Positions 17,848 to 26,392 of a stretch of DNA of 64,000 bases are shown here, piece by piece. This DNA comes from DATFXM01 sp035315885. Its GTDB lineage: Bacteria; Acidobacteriota; Blastocatellia; UBA7656. How positions within the stretch are numbered: position 1 is the stretch's first letter; each line of letters opens with the position of its first letter. The stretch is taken from contig DATFXM010000097.1 in the NCBI GenBank assembly GCA_035315885.1, forward strand, positions 62,001 to 126,000, read 5' to 3'. Both the position numbers and the translations under genes were made by a program. Under the pieces are notes generated by a model, which saw nothing but the letters and a program-made list of their open reading frames with translations, had not been told where the DNA came from and did no database searches.

Positions 17848-18804
17848 ATGAAAGCGCTCAGGTATTCCGATCACCTCGAACTGACCAACACGCCTTTTGA
17901 AGCGCGCGACGGCGAGGCGTTAGTACGTGTGCTGTTTGCAGGAATCTGCAACACCGATCTCGAGATCGTAAAGGGCTATGCCGGATTTCATGGAACACTC
18001 GGTCACGAATTTGTCGGAAGAGTTGAGAGCGGAGCTCCAGGTGAATTGATTGGTAAGCGAGTCGTCGGCGAGATAAACGCCGGATGCGGTCGCTGTGAGC
18101 TGTGTGGTAGTCGCGACCCGCGACATTGCAAGGACCGAACGGTGCTAGGCATCAAGGGTCGAGACGGCGCCTTCGCTGAGTTCCTGTCACTACCGGCGGC
18201 GAATCTTCTTGCGGTGCCAGATGCGATCAGTGATGAGCAGGCAGTGTTCATTGAACCGTTGGCCGCCGCTCTGAATATTCGAGAACAGGTGGAGCTCTCA
18301 TCCGGAATGAGGGTTGGAATAATCGGCGATGGAAAACTCGCTCAACTCATCGTGCTTGCTGTTGCGCCTACGGGTTGCGATCTGACGGTGATCGGGAAGC
18401 ACCGCGAAAGGTTGGCGCTCGCCGAACGCGGCGGCGCTAATGACGCAAGATTGTTTTCCGAACGGGCTCAGGTAGGAGCGCTTGATGTTGTGATCGAAGC
18501 AAGCGGTTCGGCTGCAGGCCTGCAGGCGGCGATTGAGATGACCCGCCCCAGAGGTACAGTCGTGCTGAAGACCACGCACCACGGCGCAACGACAGTAGAA
18601 ATGTCGCCGGTTGTGGTGAATGAGCTGACGATCATCGGATCGAGGTGCGGAAGATTCGAGACCGCCATTGAGTTTCTCTTGCGGCGAAAGCCGGACTTCA
18701 CTTCATTTATTTCCGAGCGCTTTGATCTGGACTTCGGGGTAGAGGCATTCAAGCGTGCAGCCGAACCCGGTGTCTTGAAAGTGCTGCTGAAAATGACAAG
18801 CTGA
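17848..18804 (+). CDS. Zinc-type alcohol dehydrogenase-like (MDR) oxidoreductase
   Basis: Medium-chain NAD(P)-dependent dehydrogenase, 318 aa. Catalytic zinc ligands are suggested by FAGICNTDLEIVKGY and TLGHEFVGRVE. The structural zinc lobe is C-x2-C-x2-C-x7-C in GCGRCELCGSRDPRHCKD. The cofactor-binding glycine motif is IIGDGKLAQLIVL, where GxGxxA/G is slightly degenerate. The protein is somewhat shorter than typical ADHs (~340-350 aa). It follows the secreted propeller gene by one base, suggesting co-transcription, though no functional link is evident. Substrate unknown. Confidence 0.88.
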   Translation: MKALRYSDHLELTNTPFEARDGEALVRVLFAGICNTDLEIVKGYAGFHGTLGHEFVGRVESGAPGELIGKRVVGEINAGCGRCELCGSRDPRHCKDRTVLGIKGRDGAFAEFLSLPAANLLAVPDAISDEQAVFIEPLAAALNIREQVELSSGMRVGIIGDGKLAQLIVLAVAPTGCDLTVIGKHRERLALAERGGANDARLFSERAQVGALDVVIEASGSAAGLQAAIEMTRPRGTVVLKTTHHGATTVEMSPVVVNELTIIGSRCGRFETAIEFLLRRKPDFTSFISERFDLDFGVEAFKRAAEPGVLKVLLKMTS

Positions 18805-18898
18805 AAGTGACGGGCTGCCTTGCGTCTGCGCGGTTAATGACCGACGCGAAACTGGCTTCCATAACCCCTTCTACGTCCCCGCCCTGACAACAACCCGA

Positions 18899-18928
18899 TT
18901 GACACGGTTTTGTGAGATTTGGTATAAA
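18899..18928 (+). promoter_or_regulatory. Sigma-70 promoter for the HU gene
   Basis: TTGACA (18899-18904), an 18-nt spacer and TATAAA (18923-18928) lie about 85 bp upstream of the HU start. One of the two best consensus matches in the window, fitting a highly expressed gene. Confidence 0.8.
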
Positions 18929-19014
18929 ATCGCCAAAGGCACAAGATATGGTAGCTCTAGGCGCTTCGTAGCACGAGATTTAGCAGTGGCTGCGAACAAA
19001 ACCAGGAGGAGTCG

Positions 19015-19299
19015 ATGAATCAGGGAGATCTGATTGAGAAAGTGGCGCGGGGAGCATCGATCACCAAGGCGGAAGCTGAACGCGCGATAAATGCGGTGAA
19101 GGGTGCGATCACCGACAGTTTGCGAAAGAACAACAAGGTGACGCTGGTTGGCTTTGGGACATTCGCGGTATCGCACCGGAAGGCCCGGCGGGGTTTCAAC
19201 CCGTACACGAGCGAACGCATGAGGATTCCTGGAATGAAAGCGGTGCGATTCACGGCGGGCAAGCAACTCAAGGAAGCCGTAAACAAACGAAAGAAATAG
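19015..19299 (+). CDS. hup: HU family DNA-binding protein
   Basis: Nucleoid-associated DNA-bending protein, 94 aa, acting as a dimer. Hallmarks are MNQGDLIEKVARGASITKAEA-type N-terminal helices (key part LIEKVARGASITKAEAERA), VTLVGFGTFAVSHRKARRG, the DNA-contact arm region RGFNPYTSERMRIPGMKAVRF, and FTAGKQLKEAVN. A strong AGGAGG-type ribosome site lies just before the ATG, and a near-consensus promoter is upstream. HU and IHF paralogues cannot be separated with certainty, but the lack of IHF-specific features favours HU. Confidence 0.95.
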   Translation: MNQGDLIEKVARGASITKAEAERAINAVKGAITDSLRKNNKVTLVGFGTFAVSHRKARRGFNPYTSERMRIPGMKAVRFTAGKQLKEAVNKRKK

Positions 19300-19628
19300 C
19301 TTATTCTTTGCTCTTTTCGGTTCGATGGGTTGTTCGCGGGTCTTTTGAGTCTTGCTTCAAGATGTGCACTATATGGTGCGTCCTCGGCCTGAAACGGTGT
19401 TTAAGGGGCGCGCTGCTTGCCCGTCCATACTCTCTAATCTCCAGCACTTAAAGATGATCAGCAATATGCGTGGCGGCACGCTTATTGCACAATCAGGGAC
19501 TGGCTGGAGCGAGTCGGGACTCCGAGCCGAGAAAAAATGTTCTAGGGCTGAACCGGTAATGGTATTCTAAGTCGCGTCGTAGCGTCGGGAGCCAGGAAAC
19601 AACGAAGCCGGCAGTTGCTGTGGGATTT
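19300..19628. other. Intergenic region after HU
   Basis: About 330 bases with no convincing gene: the longest frame (72 codons from 19352) has no ribosome site or recognisable composition. A TATTCT hexamer near 19564 could be a -10 for the next small gene, but no good -35 is seen. No terminator hairpin with T-tract is visible after HU. Confidence 0.4.
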
Positions 19629-19826
19629 ATGAAGAAGCTTAGAGTTGCAATTATGCTTTCAGTAATCGGATTGAGCGGGTTAGGCTTCACCGCTCAGACC
19701 GTAAGCGTCTACGCCCAGAAGAAGGACGGCCGCAAGGAGCCGGTACCGCCACCGGTTGTCAAAGATAAAGACAAAAGGGGACCGGACAAACCCAAGGACC
19801 CGCCGCCTAAGAAAGAAAAGCATTAA
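19629..19826 (+). CDS. Small exported Pro/Lys-rich protein
   Basis: A 65-residue protein opening MKKLRVAIMLSVIGLSGLG, a classical signal peptide with likely cleavage near VYAQ. The mature part is about 35 residues of lysine, aspartate and proline (KEPVPPPVVKDKDKRGPDKP). A GTG at 19620 could add three residues. The gene ends overlapping the stop codon of the convergent STAS gene. Function unknown; the mature peptide looks disordered. Confidence 0.6.
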   Translation: MKKLRVAIMLSVIGLSGLGFTAQTVSVYAQKKDGRKEPVPPPVVKDKDKRGPDKPKDPPPKKEKH

Positions 19827-20182
19827 GCTTTTTGAAAGCTCGCCAGGGCTGCGTCCTCATCGGCGTAAATCTCGAACACCCCGTCCAACTTTGAGATATT
19901 CAGAATGTTTCTCACCGACTGAGAGGGGGACAACAGCTTTACGTGTCCTTTCTTCTTGAGCACTGCTCGGTAGCATTTAATCAGCGTTCCGACTCCGGTG
20001 CTGCTGATGTAGGTAACGCTTCTCAGGTCAAGCAGGAAATCAATCTCGTCTTGTTCGATGAAGCTCTGGACGGCGTCGAATAATGGATCTGAAGCATCGC
20101 CCGGATCGAGGCGACCAGTTATCTTGAATATCCGTACCGAACCGACCTTCCTGTTTATTACCTTGGTAGGACGTCTCATCAT
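19823..20182 (-). CDS. STAS-domain protein (anti-sigma factor antagonist-like)
   Basis: A 119-aa single-domain protein. The core VRIFKITGRLDPGDASDPLF, FLLDLRSVTYISSTGVGTLI and VKLLSPSQSVRNILNISKLD segments match the SpoIIAA/RsbV fold, and SSTGVG carries the serine that partner kinases phosphorylate in this family. Such proteins release sigma factors or other clients from anti-sigma kinases. No RsbW-like kinase or sigma factor is adjacent, so the partner must be encoded elsewhere. Likely start MMRRPTKVIN. Confidence 0.88.
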   Translation of the reverse strand: MMRRPTKVINRKVGSVRIFKITGRLDPGDASDPLFDAVQSFIEQDEIDFLLDLRSVTYISSTGVGTLIKCYRAVLKKKGHVKLLSPSQSVRNILNISKLDGVFEIYADEDAALASFQKA

Positions 20183-20244
20183 ATTGGGAGCTCTTGATCA
20201 GTGCCTCTAGTTTGTTCTGCCTGAATAGCCACTGCGGGACCTGG

Positions 20245-20320
20245 TGGTGGGCGCTACTGGACTCGAACCAGTGACCCCTGCGGTGTGAACACAGTGCTCT
20301 ACCAACTGAGCTAAGCGCCC
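20245..20320 (-). tRNA. tRNA-Val (anticodon CAC)
   Basis: Read on the minus strand, a full cloverleaf is visible: acceptor GGGCGCT / AGCGCCC, D-arm GCTCAGTTGGTAGAGC, anticodon stem CTGTG / CGCAG around loop TTCACAC (anticodon CAC, reading GUG), T-arm ACTGG-TTCGAGT-CCAGT. Discriminator A is at 20248, and the 3' CCA is encoded (20245-20247). Confidence 0.96.
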
Positions 20321-20410
20321 GCTGAGTCAAATGAGATTAGCAGATGAAACCGTGGATTGCCAGTTCACACCCGATTCAACGTTGTCTTAGTTTGATTCTT
20401 GACTGATTGA

Positions 20411-20502
20411 GCGCTGTCCCTGCCATTAGCTGCCAACCGAGCTGGGTTTACGCTTTTCGTGAAACCCGACTTACATAATCGCGCATAGCGGGGAAAGCCC
20501 AC
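20411..20502. repeat. GCGCATAGCGGGGA-family palindrome, copy 1
   Basis: An imperfect inverted repeat pairing GCGCTGTCCCTGC with GCGGGGAAAGC and CTGGGTTTACGC with GTGAAACCCGAC. The segment from TGAAACCCGACTTAC to GCGCATAGCGGGGA recurs at 54430-54465. It lies just beyond the 3' end of the metalloprotease gene. Confidence 0.7.
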
Positions 20503-20529
20503 GCATTTACGCTCCGTGCACAACTGGCG

Positions 20530-22311
20530 TCAGAAAGAAAACGGAGCGGACCTGTTGTCAGAGGTGAATACCTGCACGACGTTTGTACCTGCTGGTCCCA
20601 GATGCAGCTTGCCCTTGCAGAAAAGAATTTGGGTAGCGCCATCCGAGTCCAGTGACTTCGGACTGAATGAAACTCCGTTTATCAGTGCTATCGAATCGAT
20701 GCGAAAACCTTGCCCGAAGATCTGCAGTTTCTTGCTTCCTTTGATGTGCACGCCGGCAATGACCGGGGCGCTGGATGGCTGCGACGTGATATTCAGGCTG
20801 ATCGCCTTGGCGTCGCTGGATGGCGAGGTCTGGCTGGAATCCACCACCAATACTGAAATAGAAAAGAACCCCGGCTCAGACGGCGTGCCGCTTATCAAGC
20901 CGGAAGTGGTAAGAGACAGACCGGGCGGCATCTGTCCGCTAAACACGCGCCAGGAATAGGGAGGAGTGCCTCCGGTTGCACTGAGTGTTTCTTGATAACG
21001 CTGTCCCTGGGTCGCGCCCGGCAATGTCAGGCTGGTAATCGATACCGGGGTCGGGGGTATGCCTCCGCCTCCGCCTCCCCCACCGGTAGTCGGCGGATAG
21101 ATGTAGCGCACGCCCGCTATGTCGTCACTTCCAAGGACCGCATCTCGCCCGGCACGAGCGCTGCCCCACATTATCGCCGCCGGATCCGTCGAGTGTGCAA
21201 GCCCAAGCGCATGGCCCAGCTCGTGACAGGAGACTCCGGCCATGTTTGCTGATATGCCGAGGAAACAGTCCATGCCCTTATTGAAGACCAGATCGGCCTC
21301 AACCAGACGTTTAAAAGGTTGGCCGCTTACGGTTTTCGTTTCCGAGGTAAATCCAATCGTGGTTACCGCCAGGACGCCACTGCAGCCGATCGGCGGATCG
21401 AGCTGCCCATGACAATCTGCAAACGAAATTACGCTGACGTTATCGAGTGCCTGCCCACAAAGCGAGGTCTGAGCACCTAGCTGGAGTTGAATGTTTGCGC
21501 CGCTTTGTGCTGTCCACGCGGTCATTGCGCGGCTCAACTCGGCTACAGCGCCGCCGGCTATCGGCGCCTGGTTGGGATTCAGTAAGAAGACCATCGGCTG
21601 TCCGTTGTCGGCGTCCATCCAGCGGACTCCGCCCACTTGCAGCACGAAGTCGGGCGAGTAACCGGAAGCTTCTTCTTTCTTTCGACTGTACTCGGCGGGC
21701 ACCGCGTCATAGTCCGCGACGCCGCTTGCCTGTACCTGTGTGCGAAGCACGTCTCGTATTCTTCTGAGGTACTGATTCAACGGTGCGCGATCTGTTACTT
21801 CTGACTGTTCGGTTCCAGGAATCCGGTCCACGTTTTCTGAATCATTCCATCGTTCGACGCTGAGAGTTCCAGACGCTGGGTCCTCGACGATGGAGAACAT
21901 GCCCATGAAGCAGTGCGCTACGTGAAGAGAGCGATCCGAGGCGACATTGAGATAGAGGAGTACATGCCGACCCACACCGAACAGCGGCTGGCCAAGCACG
22001 CGCATGGCAGTTGAGCCAACGACGCCACCGGGTTGCTTGAGGACTATGAGGTCCGAGGGAAGTTGTCCTTTGAGGATTCGGTCGGGCGTAATCTCGACGT
22101 ACGTCCAGATAGTTGAGCGATCGTCATCCCAGGCGCTGAACACTCCACGAACGGTACCAGTCACGATGACGCGCGAGCTTGCGATCAGGTCGAGATCCGT
22201 CAGCATCACGACAGTAGTGGCATGCGCATTTGATGAGATCACCGCCAAGGCGAGCAGCGGTGCCAGAAAGGCTACCAGCATTCTGCAAAGCTTGACCATG
22301 GAAACTCTCAC
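20530..22311 (-). CDS. Secreted matrixin-like zinc metalloprotease with Ig-like and TIG-like domains
   Basis: A 593-residue exported protein. After a signal peptide (LCRMLVAFLAPLLALAVIS, ending SNAHA) comes an N-terminal domain of unknown type, then a matrixin/metzincin catalytic domain with HELGHALGLAH at residues 363-373 and a downstream Met-turn-like AAIMWG. A poly-Gly linker (GGGGGGGG, ~420) joins it to a putative-Ig (He_PIG-type) domain, LPGATQGQRYQETLSATGG with GLISGTPSEPG. A C-terminal ~80-residue TIG-like module closes it (SKKLQIFGQGF to RSAPFSF). M5 is an alternative start. Probably a surface or extracellular protease. Confidence 0.88.
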   Translation of the reverse strand: MRVSMVKLCRMLVAFLAPLLALAVISSNAHATTVVMLTDLDLIASSRVIVTGTVRGVFSAWDDDRSTIWTYVEITPDRILKGQLPSDLIVLKQPGGVVGSTAMRVLGQPLFGVGRHVLLYLNVASDRSLHVAHCFMGMFSIVEDPASGTLSVERWNDSENVDRIPGTEQSEVTDRAPLNQYLRRIRDVLRTQVQASGVADYDAVPAEYSRKKEEASGYSPDFVLQVGGVRWMDADNGQPMVFLLNPNQAPIAGGAVAELSRAMTAWTAQSGANIQLQLGAQTSLCGQALDNVSVISFADCHGQLDPPIGCSGVLAVTTIGFTSETKTVSGQPFKRLVEADLVFNKGMDCFLGISANMAGVSCHELGHALGLAHSTDPAAIMWGSARAGRDAVLGSDDIAGVRYIYPPTTGGGGGGGGIPPTPVSITSLTLPGATQGQRYQETLSATGGTPPYSWRVFSGQMPPGLSLTTSGLISGTPSEPGFFSISVLVVDSSQTSPSSDAKAISLNITSQPSSAPVIAGVHIKGSKKLQIFGQGFRIDSIALINGVSFSPKSLDSDGATQILFCKGKLHLGPAGTNVVQVFTSDNRSAPFSF

Positions 22312-22891
22312 TACTTACTGAAGTCGGATTGTTTGGGAGGGGGACCTGATCCCACGCGAATTGAATCACGGTCACCAAACCAAGTCAACAATTTAGTACT
22401 TAGTTTTTGACGTCTAAGTCTCGTTTATACAAATAGTTTCTCACGTGAAGCGGGAGGCGCAGCTTGCAGTAGGCAGTCAAGCAGTTTGCGGTAGGCGGTA
22501 TGCAGTAAGCAGTAGGGAATTACGGCCTCGACATGCATACGAACTTCCGATTCATTCGCAGCAGCGACGACATGCACCTGACTGACTCTGCTTTGAACTC
22601 GGGACGTGATTTGAGGTGAGGGTCTGGGGCCAACTCTAAATCTGGTCTGGGGCCAACTCTAAATCTGATCTGGGGCCAACTCTAAAACTGATCTGCGGCC
22701 AACTCTAAATCTGATCTGGGGCCAACTCTAAAACTGATCTGGGGCCAACTCTAATCTGATCTACGCGCAGTAGGCAGTAGCGGTGTCTTATTTCTTTATT
22801 GCGCCGCCGGCTGCCTACTGCATACTGCCTACTGCATACTGCCTACTGCATACTGCCTACTGCATACTGCCTACTGCCTACTGCATACTGC
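22312..22891. other. Repeat-rich intergenic region
   Basis: A 580-bp gap between the protease gene start and the PPC-protein stop. It holds a GCAGTAG-type heptamer arm (22459-22517), a six-unit 23-bp tandem repeat (22623-22761), a short GCAGTAGGCAGTAG block (~22767) and a long complementary CTGCCTA arm (22811-22898). The ~22320-22440 part may contain the protease promoter, but no consensus match stands out. Confidence 0.75.
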
Positions 22892-22898
22892 CTACTGA
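22459..22898. repeat. CTGCCTA heptamer inverted repeat (large loop)
   Basis: Left arm of GCAGTAG/GCAGTCA/GCGGTAT/GCAGTAA variants (22459-22517) and right arm of alternating CTGCCTA and CTGCATA (22811-22898) are complementary. The right arm runs into the PPC-protein gene and contributes its stop codon (22892-22894 on the minus strand). The loop contains the 23-bp tandem repeat. Confidence 0.8.
22623..22761. repeat. Tandem repeat, 23-bp period, six units
   Basis: Six head-to-tail copies of a unit starting TCTGGGGCCAACTCTAAA, at 22623, 22646, 22669, 22692, 22715 and 22738. There are only a few substitutions, and the last unit is one base short. No spacers separate the units. Confidence 0.93.
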
Positions 22899-24166
22899 AC
22901 CAGTAACGGGTTCGAACGCCTGCCATCAGGCAAATTTGAAACCGTGATCACCTTGCCTGGCCTGGCCTTCGCCTTTGCGTGTAGGACGCCCGGCGCTACG
23001 AGCGTAGTCTTCCTGGCATCGCTACCCATTTCCACAACCGAATTGGACGTCAAACCGGTGCCGGTTACCTCAATCAACTTCTTGGACAATCGAGTCACGC
23101 TAGTAATGAGCGGCGCACCCGAACCGGACACAACAGATATATTCAATCTGTAAAAGCCGTGAGATTCGCCCGCGAACGAACCGATCCCGACCACGAATCG
23201 ACCAGTATAAGGCAGCACTATATTGAAGCGCGGATCGTCGCCATCCGCTTGATCGTTAAAGAAGAACTGAAGGCCAGTCGCCGGGTCGCTCAGGTTGGCT
23301 TCTGCGTCGAGCCTGGATCCCAGAACTTCCGCGTCGACGTCCACGATCAAGGTTTGTCCAGCCTGGCCCTGGAAGCTGTAGAAATCTAAATCGGAATTGT
23401 TCGAGATTTCGCCGAATATAGTCGCAGGAACCGAGCCGAGTGCTTGAGCTGTAGTGCCGTTCGGCTCAACTTCGTCGACATCATCGCCGCGAGTAATGTT
23501 CAACAGATAAATGAAATCCGAACCGCCAAAATTGTCCGCATCGCTGATTCCAACAATCAGGATCTGGTCAGTTGATGAGCGGAATCTGATCAAGGGATCG
23601 TGTGTCAGGTCACCTGTATCGTCATCGAGCAATACGCCGTCTGATGTAAACAGGGCGATGTCGGCGATGAGCTGAGATCCTGCGATTCTGGCCGCGAATG
23701 GCTCTACGACTATGCTTTGGCCTGCAAGCGCCTGGAACGCGAAGAAGTCGACGTCTAAGTCCACACCAATCCGGCCCTGGATGTTGACAGGTAGCGATAC
23801 GCCTTGCGCAACTGAATCGTTGGGCTCGCGTTCATCGATGTCGCCGCCTCCTGTGCCGAAGCTTTGAAGGGCGGGCGGTACAGGCGCGTGAAGTCGGGCT
23901 CCGAGAGATTGAGTCTTCAAAGCGGGTCGCTCGCGCTTTAGGGTACGGGCTTCACCTTCCGGCCTTCCGGGCCTGAGTCGCGCGAACGCCGAGTCCGCCT
24001 CCAGTTTGAGCGGTGGCGTTGCGCGAGCGCTTGAGCGTTCTTGAGTTTCTACAGGTGTGATGGCGAGAACATCGCGATCGGATTCCTGCGCGGCAACCTG
24101 TCGACCGGTGAAAGTGAAGCCCAACGTCGCTGCGAGTGCGATGGCGACCGCAAATCTTGAGCGCAT
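22892..24166 (-). CDS. Secreted PPC-domain protein with TIG-like C-terminus
   Basis: From ATG 24166 the protein has 424 aa, starting with a clear signal peptide (MRSRFAVAIALAATLGFTF, ending VAAQ). The frame is open to 24280, but the upstream part lacks signal character. It carries two pre-peptidase C-terminal (PPC) beta domains with the EPNDSVAQG / EVEPNGTTAQAL openings and DLDVDFFAFQALAGQSIVV / NSDLDFYSFQGQAGQTLIV cores, then a TIG-like domain (LITSVTRLSKKLIEVTGTG to RSNPLLVQ). There is no catalytic domain, so a binding or structural surface role is likely. Its stop lies inside a CTGCCTA heptamer repeat. Confidence 0.82.
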   Translation of the reverse strand: MRSRFAVAIALAATLGFTFTGRQVAAQESDRDVLAITPVETQERSSARATPPLKLEADSAFARLRPGRPEGEARTLKRERPALKTQSLGARLHAPVPPALQSFGTGGGDIDEREPNDSVAQGVSLPVNIQGRIGVDLDVDFFAFQALAGQSIVVEPFAARIAGSQLIADIALFTSDGVLLDDDTGDLTHDPLIRFRSSTDQILIVGISDADNFGGSDFIYLLNITRGDDVDEVEPNGTTAQALGSVPATIFGEISNNSDLDFYSFQGQAGQTLIVDVDAEVLGSRLDAEANLSDPATGLQFFFNDQADGDDPRFNIVLPYTGRFVVGIGSFAGESHGFYRLNISVVSGSGAPLITSVTRLSKKLIEVTGTGLTSNSVVEMGSDARKTTLVAPGVLHAKAKARPGKVITVSNLPDGRRSNPLLVQ

Positions 24167-24349
24167 CGCGCTTGATTTGGCGCGTTTTGACCCCCGGAAC
24201 GTGGGGAAGGGCAACCTAAAGTGCGCGCGCCCTGTGGAAACTCGAAATAAAAACCTCATCTTCACGCCTCCGGCACCCATCCGCTCACGATTCTAAGGCT
24301 TCTGATGCCGGAGGGGACGGCTAACGTGCGCCGAAGGGAGGGGAAAAAA

Positions 24350-24433
24350 GTTCTGAGTCCTGAGTTCTGAGCTCTGAGTAATTTGCACCGGAGGGGTTGC
24401 TACCAGAACTCAGGGCTCAGAACTCAGAACTCT
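24350..24433. repeat. GTTCTGA heptamer palindrome, copy 2
   Basis: Left arm GTTCTGA-GTCCTGA-GTTCTGA-GCTCTGA, right arm AGAACTC-AGGGCTC-AGAACTC-AGAACTC, with a ~30-nt loop. The right arm ends at the stop codon of the histidine kinase gene (24432-24434). Confidence 0.85.
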
Positions 24434-26369
24434 AACTGGCTGAAGGCAGGGTGATCTCGAAGGTCGTGCCGACGCCGACCGTGCTGTGAAAGGTTATGCT
24501 CCCACCGTGAAGCTGTACAGCTCGAAACGCCTGTGCCAGACCGATTCCGGTGCCGCCCTTCCGGGTCGTGTAATACAAATTGAAAATTCGCTCACGACCC
24601 TCCTCCGGGATGCCGACGCCGCGGTCGCTGACCGATATCCGAGTCGACCCGTCTGGTCCTCTGAAAGTACTCACTTTCATCGGACCTCCTTCGGGCATCG
24701 CCTGACAGCCGTTGATGATGATGTTCAACAACGCCTGCTTCAACAGATCGGAATCAAGCTTGACCATCATCGGTTCAATCGACAGCTGCTTGTTGATCTT
24801 GACGCCGCGTTCCGACGCTTCCGTCGAAGCCAGCGCAACCACCTGGCTTACGATCAAGTTCAGGTCCACCGGCGCCAGATTGACATCCACCGGACGAGTG
24901 AAGTTGAGGAACGTTTGTACGACCCGATCCAGCCTCTTTATTTCGGAGTCGAGTATCTCCAGTTGCGGACTTGGATCGGCGGTTCCGGACTCCAGTTTGG
25001 AGCGCAGTATTTCCAGGTGAATAACCATGGCATTGAGCGGGTTCTTTACCTCGTGCGCAATACCCGAAGTGATGCGTCCCAGGTCGGCGAGTTTCTTCGA
25101 GAGGTCCCATTGCGATTCGAATCTCTGGAACGATTCATAGTCACGAAGGCTGACCAGAGCCCCGACCGGCTCCCCCGCGTCTTCGATGTACTGAATAGAG
25201 ACCAGAAGTTGTCTGGTGCCGTCGATGGTAGGCACCTGCAGCGCTGAACGAACGATTGATCTTCGTTCGACAAACGCGCGCTCGATAGTCTGTACCAGCG
25301 GGTGGCTTCTTCCGAGGGTTTCTGCAATGGACAAGCCAGTCCAGTCAGTCCGGTCGAGACCGAGTACCTGCTCGGCGTCAGGGCTGGCGAGCATTACCCT
25401 TTCCTCACGGTTGACGAGCAGCAGCCGCTCTTCGAGGTGGCTGATGACTTGCCGGAGACGCCCGCGCATGATCTCCAACTCGCTTCGTTCGCCTGCGAGG
25501 CGCTCGCCGAGTTGTTTAAGTCTGGTGGTTACGCCCGTGACCATATCGTCGCGCGGCAGCATTGCATACTCCGAGTCGCCGGGCTGAGTGCCCATGCTCA
25601 GATGTTGAATGCTGGTAGAGATCGCGCGCAACGGACGCAGCAGAAGATTCGCCGAGCTGATTGCGACCACCGCGGCGAAGACTATGGCGATGAAACCTAT
25701 CACCAGATTCTTCTTTATCGGATCGTAAAGTTGCGACCGGATTCCCGACATCGAGACTCCGACTCGCAGTTCTCCCGAAAACAGCTCGCTCTTGGTAATC
25801 GTCTCGCGATACTCGTAGATCGGCTCGCCGAACAGAATACGGATCAGCTTGAAGTAGCCGTTCTGAGCGGCGAACGGAGCAAACGCCGGAGGAGAAGCGA
25901 CGGTGTCGATCAGATAGCGATTTGCAGCAAGGGCGTACCGGCCGTCGGTGTCCGAGATAATCGCGCCTTCCGGATTTGTAAGATATATGTATGAAATTGT
26001 CCGCGAGCTAACGATCGTGGACTCCATCTGGGTTCTAACCGCCGAGTGTTCTTGTGCAAGCCGGGAGTAGTTTGTTGAAGGGTCGCCGACCAAGTCGCCT
26101 GCGAGCTCCTGCTGTACGGAGTAGCCGATTTGCTGAGAGAGCTTTTCGACTTCCTGACGTGTTTGCCTGACGATTACATCAGTGAGGTGGGCGACGTTTA
26201 CCGCGGTGGTAATTACCACGACCACCGCTACAAGCACGGTTATCAGTGCAATTTGGCGGGCGCGGAGTCCAAGTCTGAACCACGCTGAGCGGCCAGAGTA
26301 AGATTCGTTCACCGGACCTTCGTGGTCCTGTGTCCCGAGTTGTTCAGGTGTTGCTACCGTGGTGGCCAT
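24432..26369 (-). CDS. Membrane sensor histidine kinase (NtrB/AtoS type)
   Basis: A 645-aa two-component kinase: cytoplasmic start, TM1 in ALITVLVAVVVVITTAVNV, a ~150-residue extracytoplasmic sensor, TM2 in VIGFIAIVFAAVVAISSAN, a HAMP-like linker, a PAS domain (~290-400), and HisKA with GIAHEVKNPLNAM (phospho-acceptor His439). The HATPase_c domain has NIIINGCQAMPEGG (N-box), SDRGVGIPEE and KGGTGIGLAQAF. The EVKNPL H-box is typical of kinases feeding NtrC-family regulators, and the gene lies 23 bp downstream of one. The stimulus is unknown. Confidence 0.94.
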   Translation of the reverse strand: MATTVATPEQLGTQDHEGPVNESYSGRSAWFRLGLRARQIALITVLVAVVVVITTAVNVAHLTDVIVRQTRQEVEKLSQQIGYSVQQELAGDLVGDPSTNYSRLAQEHSAVRTQMESTIVSSRTISYIYLTNPEGAIISDTDGRYALAANRYLIDTVASPPAFAPFAAQNGYFKLIRILFGEPIYEYRETITKSELFSGELRVGVSMSGIRSQLYDPIKKNLVIGFIAIVFAAVVAISSANLLLRPLRAISTSIQHLSMGTQPGDSEYAMLPRDDMVTGVTTRLKQLGERLAGERSELEIMRGRLRQVISHLEERLLLVNREERVMLASPDAEQVLGLDRTDWTGLSIAETLGRSHPLVQTIERAFVERRSIVRSALQVPTIDGTRQLLVSIQYIEDAGEPVGALVSLRDYESFQRFESQWDLSKKLADLGRITSGIAHEVKNPLNAMVIHLEILRSKLESGTADPSPQLEILDSEIKRLDRVVQTFLNFTRPVDVNLAPVDLNLIVSQVVALASTEASERGVKINKQLSIEPMMVKLDSDLLKQALLNIIINGCQAMPEGGPMKVSTFRGPDGSTRISVSDRGVGIPEEGRERIFNLYYTTRKGGTGIGLAQAFRAVQLHGGSITFHSTVGVGTTFEITLPSAS

Positions 26370-26392
26370 AAACCTGAGCCAGCGTGCCGCAC

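Noticed and set aside
19352..19570. 72-codon ORF after the HU gene
   Set aside because: No ribosome site, no recognisable composition and no conserved-looking features.
22623..22761. 23-bp array as a CRISPR
   Set aside because: Units are contiguous without unique spacers and no cas genes are present.
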